Notes under the pieces: model-generated
What the model was told of the DNA's origin: nothing
Database searches by the model: none
The model's input: only the letters and a program-made list of their open reading frames with translations
In this document: one piece after another, positions 1-11,210 of the stretch
Layout of the letters: each line of letters opens with the position of its first letter
Position numbering within the stretch: position 1 is the stretch's first letter
Origin: Kitasatospora paranensis
Lineage (GTDB): Bacteria > Actinomycetota > Actinomycetes > Streptomycetales > Streptomycetaceae
NCBI RefSeq assembly: GCF_039544005.1
Contig: NZ_BAABKV010000001.1
Location: 5,456,001 to 5,520,000 of the forward strand
Reading direction: 5' to 3'
DNA length: 64,000 bases
Made by a program: the position numbers and the translations under genes

Positions 1-715
1 CGTGGGTCTCCGGCAGGTTCTCGCAGTTGGTGCCCTCGCGCGCGTACAGGTACGGCACGGCGTCCAGCCGGAAGCCGTCGATGCCGAGGTCCAGCCAGAA
101 GCGGAGGGCCGCGATGACCTCCTCGTGCACCCGCGGGTTGTCGAAGTTGAGGTCCGGCTGGTGGGAGAAGAACCGGTGCCAGAAGTACTGCTTGCGCACC
201 GGGTCGTACGTCCAGTTGGAGCTCTCGGTGTCGACGAAGATGATCCGGGCGTCCGGGTACTGCTTGTCGTCGTCGGCCCACATGTAGAAGTCGCCGTACG
301 GCCCCTCGGGGTCGTTCCGGGAGGCCTGGAACCACGGGTGCTGGTCGCTGGTGTGGTTGACCACGAAGTCGATGATCACCCGCATGCCGCGCAGGTGTGC
401 GGCGTCGACGAACTCCACGAAGTCGGCGAGGTCGCCGAACTCCGGCAGCACCGACTTGTAGTCGGAGACGTCGTACCCGCCGTCCCGGAGCGGGGAGGCG
501 AAGAACGGCGGCAGCCAGAGGCAGTCCACCCCCAGCCACTGGAGGTAGTCGAGCTTCGAGGTGAGCCCCTTGAGGTCCCCCACACCGTCGCCGTTGCTGT
601 CCTGGAAGGAGCGGACCAGGACCTCGTAGAAGACCGCGCGTTTGAACCATTCGGGATCCCGGTCCCGTGCGGGCGTCTCGGCGAAGGTGTCGGGAACGGG
701 CTCGTTGACTGTCAC
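1..715 (-). CDS. treS: Trehalose synthase / maltose alpha-D-glucosyltransferase, N-terminal part (runs off the window)
   Basis: GH13 enzyme that interconverts trehalose and maltose in the cytoplasm, feeding maltose to the GlgE pathway. Only the first 238 residues are present; the 3' end lies beyond base 1. Visible GH13 landmarks are the early YEVLVRSFQD segment, the DFVVNHTSDQHPWF block and, at the truncated end, GFRLDAVPYLYAREG, which carries the catalytic aspartate. Start is GTG at 715, with GGAGG at 722-726 six bases upstream. It follows glgE on the same strand after a 159-base gap, so the two are probably co-transcribed. Maltokinase and branching enzyme genes, the usual partners, would be expected further left. 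Family assignment is firm; the truncation is only the window edge. Confidence 0.93.
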   Translation of the reverse strand, partial: MTVNEPVPDTFAETPARDRDPEWFKRAVFYEVLVRSFQDSNGDGVGDLKGLTSKLDYLQWLGVDCLWLPPFFASPLRDGGYDVSDYKSVLPEFGDLADFVEFVDAAHLRGMRVIIDFVVNHTSDQHPWFQASRNDPEGPYGDFYMWADDDKQYPDARIIFVDTESSNWTYDPVRKQYFWHRFFSHQPDLNFDNPRVHEEVIAALRFWLDLGIDGFRLDAVPYLYAREGTNCENLPETH

Positions 716-874
716 TGAGAGCCTCCGGCATTCGGAAGGTGGGAGGAGGAGCCGGGAGAGAGCCGAGTCCGGCAGGGCGGAGAGGGTGGCCGGTACGGAG
801 CACCGGCGGCCGACGGCGACGCGGTCCGGGTGGGGGAGGCCGGTCGGTGCGGCCGCCCCCGACCGCCGGAGGCG

Positions 875-3064
<2,190 letters not shown>

Positions 3065-3707
3065 GCCAAACTCCTGCCCGAGATCGGCGGCAGCTTCCGC
3101 CGGCCGGTGCGGTGGCGGCGGAGTACCGGGGGAGGTGTGGGTGGGTCAGGACGTCCGACCGGAAGGCTGCCCGTGCCGACGAGCCCGGCGACCCGACCGC
3201 CGGCCCGACGCCGTGGCCCGCCCCGCGAGGACGCGCGCGTCCCGGCGCGCGTCCTGCAGGACGCGCCCCGGAACGCCCCGACCCACCCGAAAAACGATCG
3301 GGCGAGGCAGGAGGACACGCCGACGGGCAGCGGTAGCGGCCGAATGGGCTACATGAGGTGAGGGTTCGTCAACGGGGGCATGTTCCGGACATGGAACAGC
3401 AGGGGGCGACATCCGGCTCGCACTCCCTGCCGCGCCAACGACCTTTCTGCATCCTCGCATCACGGGCAAGACCTACGGGCGGGTAATCGAGCGATTTCGG
3501 ACGGTATGCAGAGGCATATCAGCCAGTGGAAACGCAGCCGTAGCGGGGAATTCACGCGCCAGGAGCACGCCTTTCCCACAGTGTGCGCCGTATGCGCCCC
3601 CGGCTCGCGACACTGCGCCGATTGCGATCTCATCAATGGTCCGAACGGGTGCGCAATACGACAGTTGACGCGCATTCGCGGGCCCGGCAGGCTCTAGGCT
3701 TCACGAC
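3065..3707. other. Divergent intergenic region between glgE and glgP (643 bases)
   Basis: No convincing gene. It must hold both promoters. On the plus side, TAGGCT at 3695-3700 ends seven bases before the glgP start, matching a leaderless arrangement. TTGACG at 3665-3670 is 24 bases away, too far to be its -35. The stretch 3400-3690 is visibly less GC-rich than its surroundings. A 105-codon frame at 3380-3697 with several cysteines exists but lacks a proper ribosome site, and I do not call it. Confidence 0.6.
3695..3700 (+). promoter_or_regulatory. Putative -10 element (TAGGCT) of a leaderless glgP transcript
   Basis: TAGGCT matches the actinobacterial TAnnnT -10 pattern. Seven bases separate it from GTG 3708 and there is no purine-rich ribosome site, so transcription would start at or next to the start codon. 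No clear -35 is seen. Confidence 0.45.
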
Positions 3708-6407
3708 GTGAAGGCAATCCGCAGATTCACCGTCCGCACCGTCCTGCCCGAACAACTCCAGCCGCTGCACGAGCTCGCGCTGAACCTCCGCTGGTCCTGG
3801 CATCCCGAGACGAGGGAGCTGTTCCGCTCCGTCGACCCGGAGGTCTGGGCGGCGGTCGGCGAGGATCCCGTCCGGCTGCTCGGCGAGGTTCCGGCCACCC
3901 GGCTCGCGGCGCTCGCCGGCGACCGCCGCTTCCTGCGCCGTCTCGGCGACCTCCACGACGACCTGCGCGACTACCTCGCCGGCCCGCGCTGGTACCAGTC
4001 CGCGCCACCCCTGGGCGACGGCACCGGCCCGCTGCCCGAGGCGATCGCCTACTTCTCGCCCGAGTACGGCATCGCCGCGGCCCTGCCGCAGTACTCCGGC
4101 GGCCTCGGCATCCTCGCCGGCGACCATCTCAAGGCCGCCAGCGACCTGGGTGTGCCGATCATCGGCGTCGGCCTCTTCTACCGGCACGGCTACTTCCGGC
4201 AGTCGCTCGACCGGGACGGCTGGCAACAGGAGCGCTACCCGCTCCTGGACCCGGACGAACTGGCCGTCAGCCTGCTCCGCGAGAACGACGGCACCCCCTG
4301 CCGGATCGACCTGGCCCTCCCGGCCGGCCGCACCCTGGGCGCCCAGATCTGGAAGGCCCAGGTCGGCCGCGTCCCGCTGCTGCTGCTCGACTCCGACATC
4401 GAGGCCAACACGCCGGCCGACCGCGACGTCACCGACCGCCTGTACGGCGGCGGCAGCGAGCACCGGCTGCTCCAGGAGATGCTGCTCGGGGTCGGCGGTG
4501 TGCGCGCCGTGCGCACCTACTGCCGGCTCACCGGCCACCGGCCGCCGGAGGTCTTCCACACCAACGAGGGCCACGCCGGCTTCCTCGGGGTCGAGCGGAT
4601 CCGCGAGCTGGTCGCCCCGGCCGAACAGGGTGGTCAGGGGCTGGACTTCGCCGCCGCGCTGGAGGCCGTCCGGGCCGGAACGGTGTTCACCACGCACACC
4701 CCCGTCGCGGCGGGCATCGACCGCTTCGACCGGGACCTGGTCGCCCGCCACTTCAGCGGCGACGCCGCGCTGCCCGGCGTCCCGGCCGACCGGGTGCTCG
4801 CGCTCGGCGCCGAGAGCTGGCACGGCGGCGACCCCAAGCTGTTCAACATGGCCGCCATGGGCCTGCGGCTCGCCCAGCGCGCCAACGGCGTCTCGACCCT
4901 GCACGGCGAGGTCAGCCGGTCGATGTTCAACGGCCTGTGGCCGGGCTTCGACGCCGCCGAGGTGCCGATCACCTCGATCACCAACGGCGTCCACGCCCCC
5001 ACCTGGATCGACCCCGCGGTCGTCCGGCTCGGGGCCGCGCTGCTCGGCAACGAGACCGCCGAGGCCGCCATCACCACCGGCGAGGAGAAGCGCTGGACGG
5101 GGCTGGAGGGGATCGGCGACGAGGAGATCTGGGAGCTGCGCCGGGCCCTGCGGGCCCAGCTCGCCGAGGAGGCCAGGCGGCGCGTGCACGCCTCCTGGCG
5201 CCAGCGCGGCGCCGGCGAGGCCGAGCTCGGGTGGGTCTCCTCCGTGCTCGACCCGGACGTCCTGACCATCGGCTTCGCCCGCCGGGTGCCCTCGTACAAG
5301 CGGCTCACCCTGATGCTGCGGGACAAGGCCCGGCTGCGCGCCCTGCTGCTGCACCCCGAGCGGCCGGTGCAGATCGTGGTGGCCGGCAAGGCGCACCCGG
5401 CCGACGACGGCGGCAAGCGGCTGATCCAGCAGCTCGTCGCGTTCGCCGACGACCCGGCCGTCCGGCACCGGATCGTCTTCCTGCCGGACTACGACATGGC
5501 GATGGCCAAGCACCTGTACCCGGGGTGCGACGTCTGGCTGAACAACCCGCTGCGCCCGCTGGAGGCCTGTGGCACCTCCGGGATGAAGGCCGCTCTCAAC
5601 GGCTGCCTCAACCTGTCCATCCTGGACGGCTGGTGGGACGAGTGGTACGACGGCCGCAACGGCTGGGCGATCCCCACCGCCGACGGCTCGGGCCCCGAGC
5701 GGCTCGACCCGGACAGCCCCGAGGCCGAGCGGCGCGACGACCTGGAGGCCGCCGCGCTGTACGACCTGATCGAGCACCAGGTCGCCGGCCGGTTCTACGA
5801 CCGGGGCGCCGACGGCCTGCCGCACGCCTGGATCGCCATGGTCCGGCACACCCTGGTCACCCTCGGCCCGAAGGTGCTGGCCGGCCGGATGGTCCGCGAG
5901 TACGTCGAGCGGCTGTACGCCCCGGCGGCCACCGCCCAGCGCGAGCTGGCGGCGCCCGAGCCCGGCGGGGCGGGCCATGCGGGGGCCCGTGAACTGGCCC
6001 AGTGGAAGGCCCGGGTCGGCGCCTCGTGGCCCGCGGTACGGGTCGAGCACGTCGAGGCCGACGCCCCCGGCGACGCGCAGGAGCTCGGCAGTGCGCTGGA
6101 GCTGCGGGTGCAGGTCTCGCTCGGCGCGCTGGAGCCGGCCGACGTGGAGGTGCAGGTGGTCGCGGGGCGGGTGGACGAGGCCGACGGCATCTCGGACGCC
6201 GCGGTGCTGGCCCTCAAGCCCTCCGGCGGCCCGGACCTGACCGGGCGGCACCGCTACGAGGGCTCGCTGGAGCTCTCCCGGACGGGCCCGTTCGGCTACA
6301 CCGTCCGGGTGCTGCCCGCGCACCGGCTGCTGGCCTCCCCGGCCGAGCTGGGGCTGGTGGCGCTGCCGGCCGAGTCGGCGGGGATGGACGCGGGCCTGCT
6401 GCGCTGA
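3708..6407 (+). CDS. glgP: Alpha-glucan (glycogen/maltodextrin) phosphorylase
   Basis: PLP-dependent GT35 phosphorylase that releases glucose-1-phosphate from alpha-1,4-glucan; 899 residues, in line with the actinobacterial alpha-glucan phosphorylase family that carries an extra N-terminal domain. Visible blocks are YFSPEYGIAAALPQYSGGLG near residues 105-125, VFHTNEGHAGFL, the SYKRLTL segment and CGTSGMKAALNGCLN, which holds the PLP lysine. The start is GTG 3708 (VKAIRRFTV), apparently leaderless. It is transcribed away from glgE, and together they build and break down storage glucan. No frame breaks. It could also act on GlgE-derived malto-oligosaccharides. Confidence 0.93.
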   Translation: MKAIRRFTVRTVLPEQLQPLHELALNLRWSWHPETRELFRSVDPEVWAAVGEDPVRLLGEVPATRLAALAGDRRFLRRLGDLHDDLRDYLAGPRWYQSAPPLGDGTGPLPEAIAYFSPEYGIAAALPQYSGGLGILAGDHLKAASDLGVPIIGVGLFYRHGYFRQSLDRDGWQQERYPLLDPDELAVSLLRENDGTPCRIDLALPAGRTLGAQIWKAQVGRVPLLLLDSDIEANTPADRDVTDRLYGGGSEHRLLQEMLLGVGGVRAVRTYCRLTGHRPPEVFHTNEGHAGFLGVERIRELVAPAEQGGQGLDFAAALEAVRAGTVFTTHTPVAAGIDRFDRDLVARHFSGDAALPGVPADRVLALGAESWHGGDPKLFNMAAMGLRLAQRANGVSTLHGEVSRSMFNGLWPGFDAAEVPITSITNGVHAPTWIDPAVVRLGAALLGNETAEAAITTGEEKRWTGLEGIGDEEIWELRRALRAQLAEEARRRVHASWRQRGAGEAELGWVSSVLDPDVLTIGFARRVPSYKRLTLMLRDKARLRALLLHPERPVQIVVAGKAHPADDGGKRLIQQLVAFADDPAVRHRIVFLPDYDMAMAKHLYPGCDVWLNNPLRPLEACGTSGMKAALNGCLNLSILDGWWDEWYDGRNGWAIPTADGSGPERLDPDSPEAERRDDLEAAALYDLIEHQVAGRFYDRGADGLPHAWIAMVRHTLVTLGPKVLAGRMVREYVERLYAPAATAQRELAAPEPGGAGHAGARELAQWKARVGASWPAVRVEHVEADAPGDAQELGSALELRVQVSLGALEPADVEVQVVAGRVDEADGISDAAVLALKPSGGPDLTGRHRYEGSLELSRTGPFGYTVRVLPAHRLLASPAELGLVALPAESAGMDAGLLR

Positions 6408-6427
6408 GCGGCGGCCGCCCGGCGGTA

Positions 6428-6459
6428 CCGGAGGGGCGCGGGTCACCGCGCCCCTCCGG
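6428..6459. terminator. Bidirectional hairpin terminator between convergent genes
   Basis: Perfect 14-bp stem (6428-6441 with 6446-6459) and a four-base loop, placed between the stops of convergent glgP and the FMN-dependent oxidase. There is no T tract, as is usual for streptomycete terminators. Confidence 0.75.
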
Positions 6460-6498
6460 CGCGTCCGGGCCGGGGCCGGTCCGGCAGGCCCCGGGGGC

Positions 6499-7671
6499 TC
6501 AGCCGGCCAGCGCGGACGCGTCCAGGGCGCCCGGGGTGCGGTGGCCGGAGAGCGCCAGGGTGAGGTCGAACTCGGCGAGCAGCGACCGGATCACGTGGGT
6601 CACCCCGGCCTGCCCGTCCAGGCCCAGCCCGTAGGCGTACGGGCGGCCGAGCAGGACGGCGTCGGCGCCGAGCGCCAGGGCCTTGAACACGTCGTCGCCG
6701 GTGCGGATCCCGCTGTCGAACAGGACGGTGAGCCGGTCGCCGACCGCGGCGGCCACCGCGGGCAGCGCCTCGGCGGCGCCGATCGAACCGTTCACCTGAC
6801 GGCCGCCGTGGTTGGAGACCACCACGCCGTCCATGCCCGCCTCGGCGGCGAGCCGGGCGTCGTCCGGGTGCAGGATCCCCTTCAGCACGATCGGGCCGTC
6901 CCAGTTCTCGCGCAGGAAGGCGAGGTCCGGCCAGGTCTTGCCGGGGTCGGCGAACATGCCCACGAAGTGCAGTACCGCGGCGTTCGGGTCCTCGTGGACG
7001 GGCTTGGCCAGCCCGGCCAGGAAGGCCGGGTCGGTGAAGTAGTTCGCCGTGCCGACGCCGTGCAGGAACGGCAGGTACGCCTGGTCGAGGTCGCGCGGCC
7101 GCCAGGCCAGCAGCGGGGTGTCCAGGGTGACGAACAGCGCGGTGAACCCGGACGCCTTCGCCCGGGTCAGGAACGACCGGGTGACCTCCCGGTCCTTGGC
7201 CCAGTAGAGCTGGAACCACCGTTCGCCGTCGCCCATCGCCTCGGCGACCTGCTCCATCGGGGTGCTGGACGCCGAGGACAGCACGAACGGCACGCCCTCG
7301 CCGGCGGCGGCGCGGGCCGCGGCCGGCTCGGCGTCCGGATGCATGATCGACAGCACCCCGACCGGGGCCAGCGCCAGCGGCGCCGGCAGGTTCCGGCCGA
7401 ACAGCTCGGTGCGCAGGTCCCGGGAGGAGACGTCGCGCAGCATCCGGGGCACGATCCGGTGCGCGTCGAGGGCGGCCCGGTTGGCCCGCTCGGTGCTGCC
7501 GTTGCCGGCGCTGCCCGCGACGTACCCGACCGGGCCGGGCCCGAGCCGCTGCTCGGCCAGCTGCTCCAGCCGGGTCAGGTCGGCCGGCAGCCGGGGGACG
7601 GCGCCGGTCATGCCGTTGAGGTAGATCTCGTACTGGAAGGACGCCCAGTCGCGCGGCGGCGGGGTGCTCAC
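6499..7671 (-). CDS. FMN-dependent alpha-hydroxy-acid oxidase/dehydrogenase (lactate 2-monooxygenase/LldD family)
   Basis: TIM-barrel flavoenzyme of the alpha-hydroxy-acid oxidase family; 390 residues. Landmarks are GYVAGSAGNGSTERAN, APVGVLSIMHPD, WFQLYWAKDR, IVLKGILHPDDA (FMN-contacting Lys) and VVVSNHGGRQVNG (catalytic His and Arg), then LFDSGIRTGDDVFKAL. The sequence around GYVAGSAG and the length are closest to lactate 2-monooxygenase-like members. The substrate is not certain. Start GTG 7671 overlaps the TGA of the upstream reductase gene by four bases, so translation is probably coupled. Confidence 0.85.
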   Translation of the reverse strand: MSTPPPRDWASFQYEIYLNGMTGAVPRLPADLTRLEQLAEQRLGPGPVGYVAGSAGNGSTERANRAALDAHRIVPRMLRDVSSRDLRTELFGRNLPAPLALAPVGVLSIMHPDAEPAAARAAAGEGVPFVLSSASSTPMEQVAEAMGDGERWFQLYWAKDREVTRSFLTRAKASGFTALFVTLDTPLLAWRPRDLDQAYLPFLHGVGTANYFTDPAFLAGLAKPVHEDPNAAVLHFVGMFADPGKTWPDLAFLRENWDGPIVLKGILHPDDARLAAEAGMDGVVVSNHGGRQVNGSIGAAEALPAVAAAVGDRLTVLFDSGIRTGDDVFKALALGADAVLLGRPYAYGLGLDGQAGVTHVIRSLLAEFDLTLALSGHRTPGALDASALAG

Positions 7672-8675
7672 ACCAGTTCCAGGACGAGCTTGCCGACGTT
7701 CTCGCCGCGGAACAGCATCTGCAGGGTGGCAGGGAAGTCGTCGACGGTGCCCCGGACGACGTGCTCCTTGACGGTGATCCGGCCGTCCGCGATCCAGCCC
7801 GCCATCTCGGCGGCCGCGGCCTTGTAGCGGGCGGCGTAGTCGAAGACCACGAAGCCCTCCATCCGGGCCCGGCGCACCAGCAGCGACAGGTAGTTGGACG
7901 GGCCGGTGACCTTGGACTCGGCGTTGTACTGGCTGATGGCGCCGCAGATCACCACCCGGGCGTGCATGGCCAGCCGGGCCAGCGCGGCGTCCAGGATGTC
8001 GCCGCCGACGTTGTCGAAGTAGACGTCGATGCCGTCCGGGCAGTGCGTGCGCAGTGCCTTGCGGACGTCCTCGGAGCGGTAGTCGATCGCGGCGTCGAAG
8101 CCCAGCTCGTCCGTGAGCAGGGCGCACTTCTCGGGCCCGCCGGCGATGCCGACCACCCGGCAGCCCTTCACCTTGGCGATCTGCCCGACCAGGCTGCCGA
8201 CGGCGCCCGCGGCGCCGGAGACCACGACCGTCTCGCCCTCCTTGAGCGCGCCGACCTCCAGCAGGCCGAAGTAGGCGGTCATGCCGGGCATGCCGAGGGC
8301 GCCCAGGTAGGTGGAGGGCGGGGCGACCGAGGCGTCGATCCGGACGGTGCCGCGCCCGTCGGAGACGACCTGCTCCTGCACCCCGAAGGTGCCCACCACG
8401 AGGTCGCCGACCTGGTAGCGGGGGTGGTTCGAGGCGGTGACCTCGACGACCGACCCGGCCCGCATGACCTCGCCGAGCCCGACCGGCGGCAGGTAGGAGG
8501 GCCGGTCGTCCAGCCAGCCGCGCATGGCCGGGTCGAGCGAGACGAAGCGGGTGCGGCCGGCGAACTCGCCCTCGCCCGGCTCGGCGGCCGGGGCCTCGGC
8601 GTGCTCCCAGTCCTCGGGCTTGACCTCGCCCACCGGCCGGGCGGCGAGTCGGATCTGGCGGTTGGTTCCGGGCAT
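7668..8675 (-). CDS. NADP-dependent medium-chain oxidoreductase (curA / prostaglandin-reductase-like)
   Basis: Zinc-independent MDR-superfamily enone/quinone reductase, 335 residues. The N-terminus (NRQIRLAARPVGEVKPEDWE) and the SLDPAMRGWL and GMPGMTAYFGLLEVG blocks are typical of the curA/leukotriene B4 dehydrogenase branch. The Rossmann motif is VSGAAGAVGSLVGQ, followed by YFDNVGGDILD and VICGAISQYN. ATG 8675 is the first in the frame, with a GGAGG in CCAGGAGGCC just upstream. It is the first gene of a two-gene unit with the hydroxy-acid oxidase. A CTAAGC/GCTTAG palindrome lies 60 bases upstream and could be an operator. Confidence 0.87.
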   Translation of the reverse strand: MPGTNRQIRLAARPVGEVKPEDWEHAEAPAAEPGEGEFAGRTRFVSLDPAMRGWLDDRPSYLPPVGLGEVMRAGSVVEVTASNHPRYQVGDLVVGTFGVQEQVVSDGRGTVRIDASVAPPSTYLGALGMPGMTAYFGLLEVGALKEGETVVVSGAAGAVGSLVGQIAKVKGCRVVGIAGGPEKCALLTDELGFDAAIDYRSEDVRKALRTHCPDGIDVYFDNVGGDILDAALARLAMHARVVICGAISQYNAESKVTGPSNYLSLLVRRARMEGFVVFDYAARYKAAAAEMAGWIADGRITVKEHVVRGTVDDFPATLQMLFRGENVGKLVLELV

Positions 8676-8734
8676 GGCGGCCTCCTGGCGGGCGGGCCGT
8701 GCCGCGCCGATGCGGCACAGGGCTCCGCCCGAGT

Positions 8735-8750
8735 CTAAGCAAGCGCTTAG
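8735..8750. promoter_or_regulatory. Palindromic operator candidate (CTAAGC-N4-GCTTAG)
   Basis: Perfect 6-bp half-sites (8735-8740 and 8745-8750) around AAGC, 60 bases before the reductase start and 67 before the plus-strand HAD-like gene. The form resembles TetR-family operators. No TetR gene is adjacent. Confidence 0.5.
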
Positions 8751-8804
8751 TCAGAGTCGAGGGGCTGCCGCGTCCACGGCCTCCGCGTCCACCCGAAGAG
8801 CCGC

Positions 8805-8810
8805 TACCGT
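8805..8810 (+). promoter_or_regulatory. Putative -10 element (TACCGT) of a leaderless transcript
   Basis: TACCGT ends six bases before ATG 8817 and no Shine-Dalgarno sequence is present, which fits a transcript that begins at the start codon. Confidence 0.45.
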
Positions 8811-8816
8811 GCCCGG

Positions 8817-9364
8817 ATGACCGCCCACGACCGGCTCCCGCTGCTCTTCCTCGACGTCGACGGACCGCTCATCCCCTTCGGGCCGACACCGCCGCAGCTG
8901 CCCGGCGGCCGCCCGCTGTACCCCGCCCCGCCCGGCCTGCCGGGCGCCGGGACGAATCCGCTGCTGGACCGGATCGACCCCGCCCTCGGACCGCGACTGG
9001 CAGCGCTGCCCTGCACCCTGCTCTGGGCCACCACCTGGGGGAGGACGCCAACCTGTGCGTGGCGCCGCGGCTCGGCCTGCCGGCGCTGCCCGTCCTGGAC
9101 GAGCCCGAGGACGACGGGCCGGACGACGACGGGCCCGGAGCCGACCCGGCCCGCGGAGCCCGCCTGCACTGGAAGACCCGGCCCATCGTCGACCGGGCGG
9201 CCGGGCGGCCCTTCGCCTGGGTCGACGACGAGATCTCCGCCGCCGACCGCGTCCACGTCGCCGCCCACCACCCCGGGCCGGCCCTGCTGCACCGCGTCGA
9301 CCCGGCCCGCGGCCTCACCGACGCCGACCTGGAGGCCATCGGCGCCTGGCTGCAAACGGCCTGA
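8817..9364 (+). CDS. HAD-superfamily-like hydrolase of unknown substrate, with one frame break
   Basis: Small HAD-like protein, about 182 residues when repaired. The N-terminus LLFLDVDGPLIPFG carries the DxDG phosphotransfer motif. LLWATTW, and later KTRPIVD followed by FAWVDDEISAAD, match HAD motifs II to IV. The frame breaks at G5 (9037-9041), after TTW. Adding one G restores GEDANL and the rest through to TGA 9362-9364. The start appears leaderless. It probably hydrolyses a small phosphorylated metabolite, but the sequence does not show which. It converges on the ABC exporter genes. Confidence 0.75.
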
Positions 9365-9383
9365 CACGGTGTCGCCCGGCCGC

Positions 9384-11210
9384 TCAGACCAGGCTGTCCC
9401 GCCAGGCCTCGTGGAGGCCGGCGAAGCGGCCGCTGCCGCCGATCAGTTCGGCGGGGGTGCCGTCCTCCACGATCCGGCCCTGTTCCATCACCAGCACCCG
9501 GTCGGCGATCTCCACCGTGGAGAGCCGGTGCGCGATCACCACGGCCGTCCGCCCGGCCAGCACCGTGCGCATCGCCCGCTGCACCGCCTGCTCGCCCGGC
9601 ACGTCCAGCGAACTCGTCGCCTCGTCCAGGATCAGCACCGCAGGGTCCGCCAGCAGCGCCCGGGCGAAGGCCACCAGCTGACGCTGGCCGGCCGAGATCC
9701 GGCCGCCACGCTTGCGCACGTCGGTGTCGAAGCCGTCCGGCAGCGCGGCGACGAAGTCGTACGCGCCGATGTCCCGGGCCGCCTGCTCCACCTCGGCCCG
9801 GCTCGCGCCCGGCCGGCCGATCGCGATGTTCTCGGCGACCGTCCCGGAGAACAGGAACGACTCCTGGGTCACCATCACCACGTTGCGGCGCAGCTCCGCC
9901 GTGGCGATCCCGCGCAGGTCCACGCCGTCCAGCGCGACCCGGCCGTCGGTCGGGTCGTAGAAGCGGGCGAGCAGCTTCGCCAGCGTCGACTTGCCCGCGC
10001 CGGTCGCACCGACCACCGCGGTCGTCCGCCCGGCGGGCAGCTCCAGGTCGAAGGCGGGCAGCACCTCGCGGCCCGTCCGGTAGGCGAACCGCACCTTCTC
10101 GAAGGAGACCGTCCGGCCGGTGGCCCCGGTGGCGGGCAGCGCGGTCGGGGCGGCCGGCTCCGGCACGGACGGCTCGTGGGACAGCAGCCCGGCGATCTTC
10201 TCCAGCGCGGCGGCCGCCGACTGGTAGCTGTTCAGGAACATCGCCAGCTGGTCGATCGGGTCGTACAGCCGCCGCAGGTAGAGCACGAAGGCGGTGAGCA
10301 CGCCCAGCTCCAGCGAGCCGTGGCCGGCCAGGATCGCGCCGGCCACCACGACGCCGGTGATCCACACGTTGGCGACCGCCCGCGAGAACCCGACGTAGCG
10401 GGCCATCTCCAGCAGGCCGTCCGCGGTGGCCGCGGCGTACTGCCGGTTCACCGTGTCGAACGCGGCCTCGTTGGCCCGCTCGCGGCGGAAGGCCTGCACC
10501 GGGCGGATGCCGTTCATCGTCTCGGTGAAGCGGACGATCACCGACGCCACCGCCGTCCGCGAGCGCCGGTAGACCCGCTGCGAGCGCCGCCGGAACGACC
10601 GCACGATCGCGTACATCGGCAGGAAGGACACCAGCGACAGCAGACCCAGGCGCCAGTCCATCACCACCAGCACCACCGAGATGTACGCCACCGAGAGGAC
10701 CACCGCGAGCAGCTCCTGCAGGCCCTCGGCGAGCAGCTCGCGCAGCGCGTCCACGTCACTGGTGGCGCGCGAGATGATCCGCCCCGAGGTGTACCGCTCG
10801 TGGAAGTCGAGACTGAGCCGCTGGGCGTGCCGGAAGATCCGGCCGCGCAGCTCCAGCAGCACGTCCTGGTTGATCCGGGCGCTGGCCCGGATGAACGCCC
10901 GCTGCAGCACCGTGGCCAGCACGGCGCAGCCCAGGTACGCGGCGATCACCGCGACCAGCGGCCCGGCGTCGTGCGCGCGCAGGGCGGGGATCCCGCGGTC
11001 CATCGCCAGCGCGACCAGCAGCGGCCCGGACTGCAGGGCCGCCTGCTGGACGACGATCAGCGCCATCGCCCGCACCACCGGGCCGCGGTGCGGGCCCAGC
11101 AGTTCGCCCAGCAGCCGACGGGCGGCGCCGGGCGGGACGGGGATGTCCTCGTCCTCGGCCGCCTGCGGCAGCTCCTCCAGCTCCTCGGCGACCTCGACGG
11201 CGGTGCTCAT
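9384..11210 (-). CDS. ABC exporter half-transporter, second subunit (canonical Walker B)
   Basis: Type IV ABC exporter with fused membrane and nucleotide-binding domains, 608 residues. The N-terminal part has six hydrophobic segments (for example VVRAMALIVVQQAALQ). The NBD shows Walker A GATGAGKSTL, Q-loop VTQESFLFSG, signature ISAGQRQLVAF, Walker B VLILDEATSSLD with the catalytic Glu, and switch His in VIAHRLSTV. The signature is SAGQ and not SGGQ. ATG 11210 overlaps the TGA of the upstream subunit by four bases, implying a coupled heterodimer. Substrate unknown; such pairs export drugs or lipids. Confidence 0.9.
   Translation of the reverse strand: MSTAVEVAEELEELPQAAEDEDIPVPPGAARRLLGELLGPHRGPVVRAMALIVVQQAALQSGPLLVALAMDRGIPALRAHDAGPLVAVIAAYLGCAVLATVLQRAFIRASARINQDVLLELRGRIFRHAQRLSLDFHERYTSGRIISRATSDVDALRELLAEGLQELLAVVLSVAYISVVLVVMDWRLGLLSLVSFLPMYAIVRSFRRRSQRVYRRSRTAVASVIVRFTETMNGIRPVQAFRRERANEAAFDTVNRQYAAATADGLLEMARYVGFSRAVANVWITGVVVAGAILAGHGSLELGVLTAFVLYLRRLYDPIDQLAMFLNSYQSAAAALEKIAGLLSHEPSVPEPAAPTALPATGATGRTVSFEKVRFAYRTGREVLPAFDLELPAGRTTAVVGATGAGKSTLAKLLARFYDPTDGRVALDGVDLRGIATAELRRNVVMVTQESFLFSGTVAENIAIGRPGASRAEVEQAARDIGAYDFVAALPDGFDTDVRKRGGRISAGQRQLVAFARALLADPAVLILDEATSSLDVPGEQAVQRAMRTVLAGRTAVVIAHRLSTVEIADRVLVMEQGRIVEDGTPAELIGGSGRFAGLHEAWRDSLV

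Noticed and set aside
3380..3697. 105-codon plus-strand frame with several cysteines
   Set aside because: No adequate ribosome site (GGGGG one base before ATG), overlaps the promoter region of glgP, and shows no recognisable family.
3665..3700. TTGACG/TAGGCT as a -35/-10 pair for glgP
   Set aside because: The 24-base spacer is too long; only the TAGGCT element is kept.
3633..6446. 937-codon minus-strand open frame opposite glgP
   Set aside because: Antisense shadow of glgP caused by high G/C; no domain or ribosome site.
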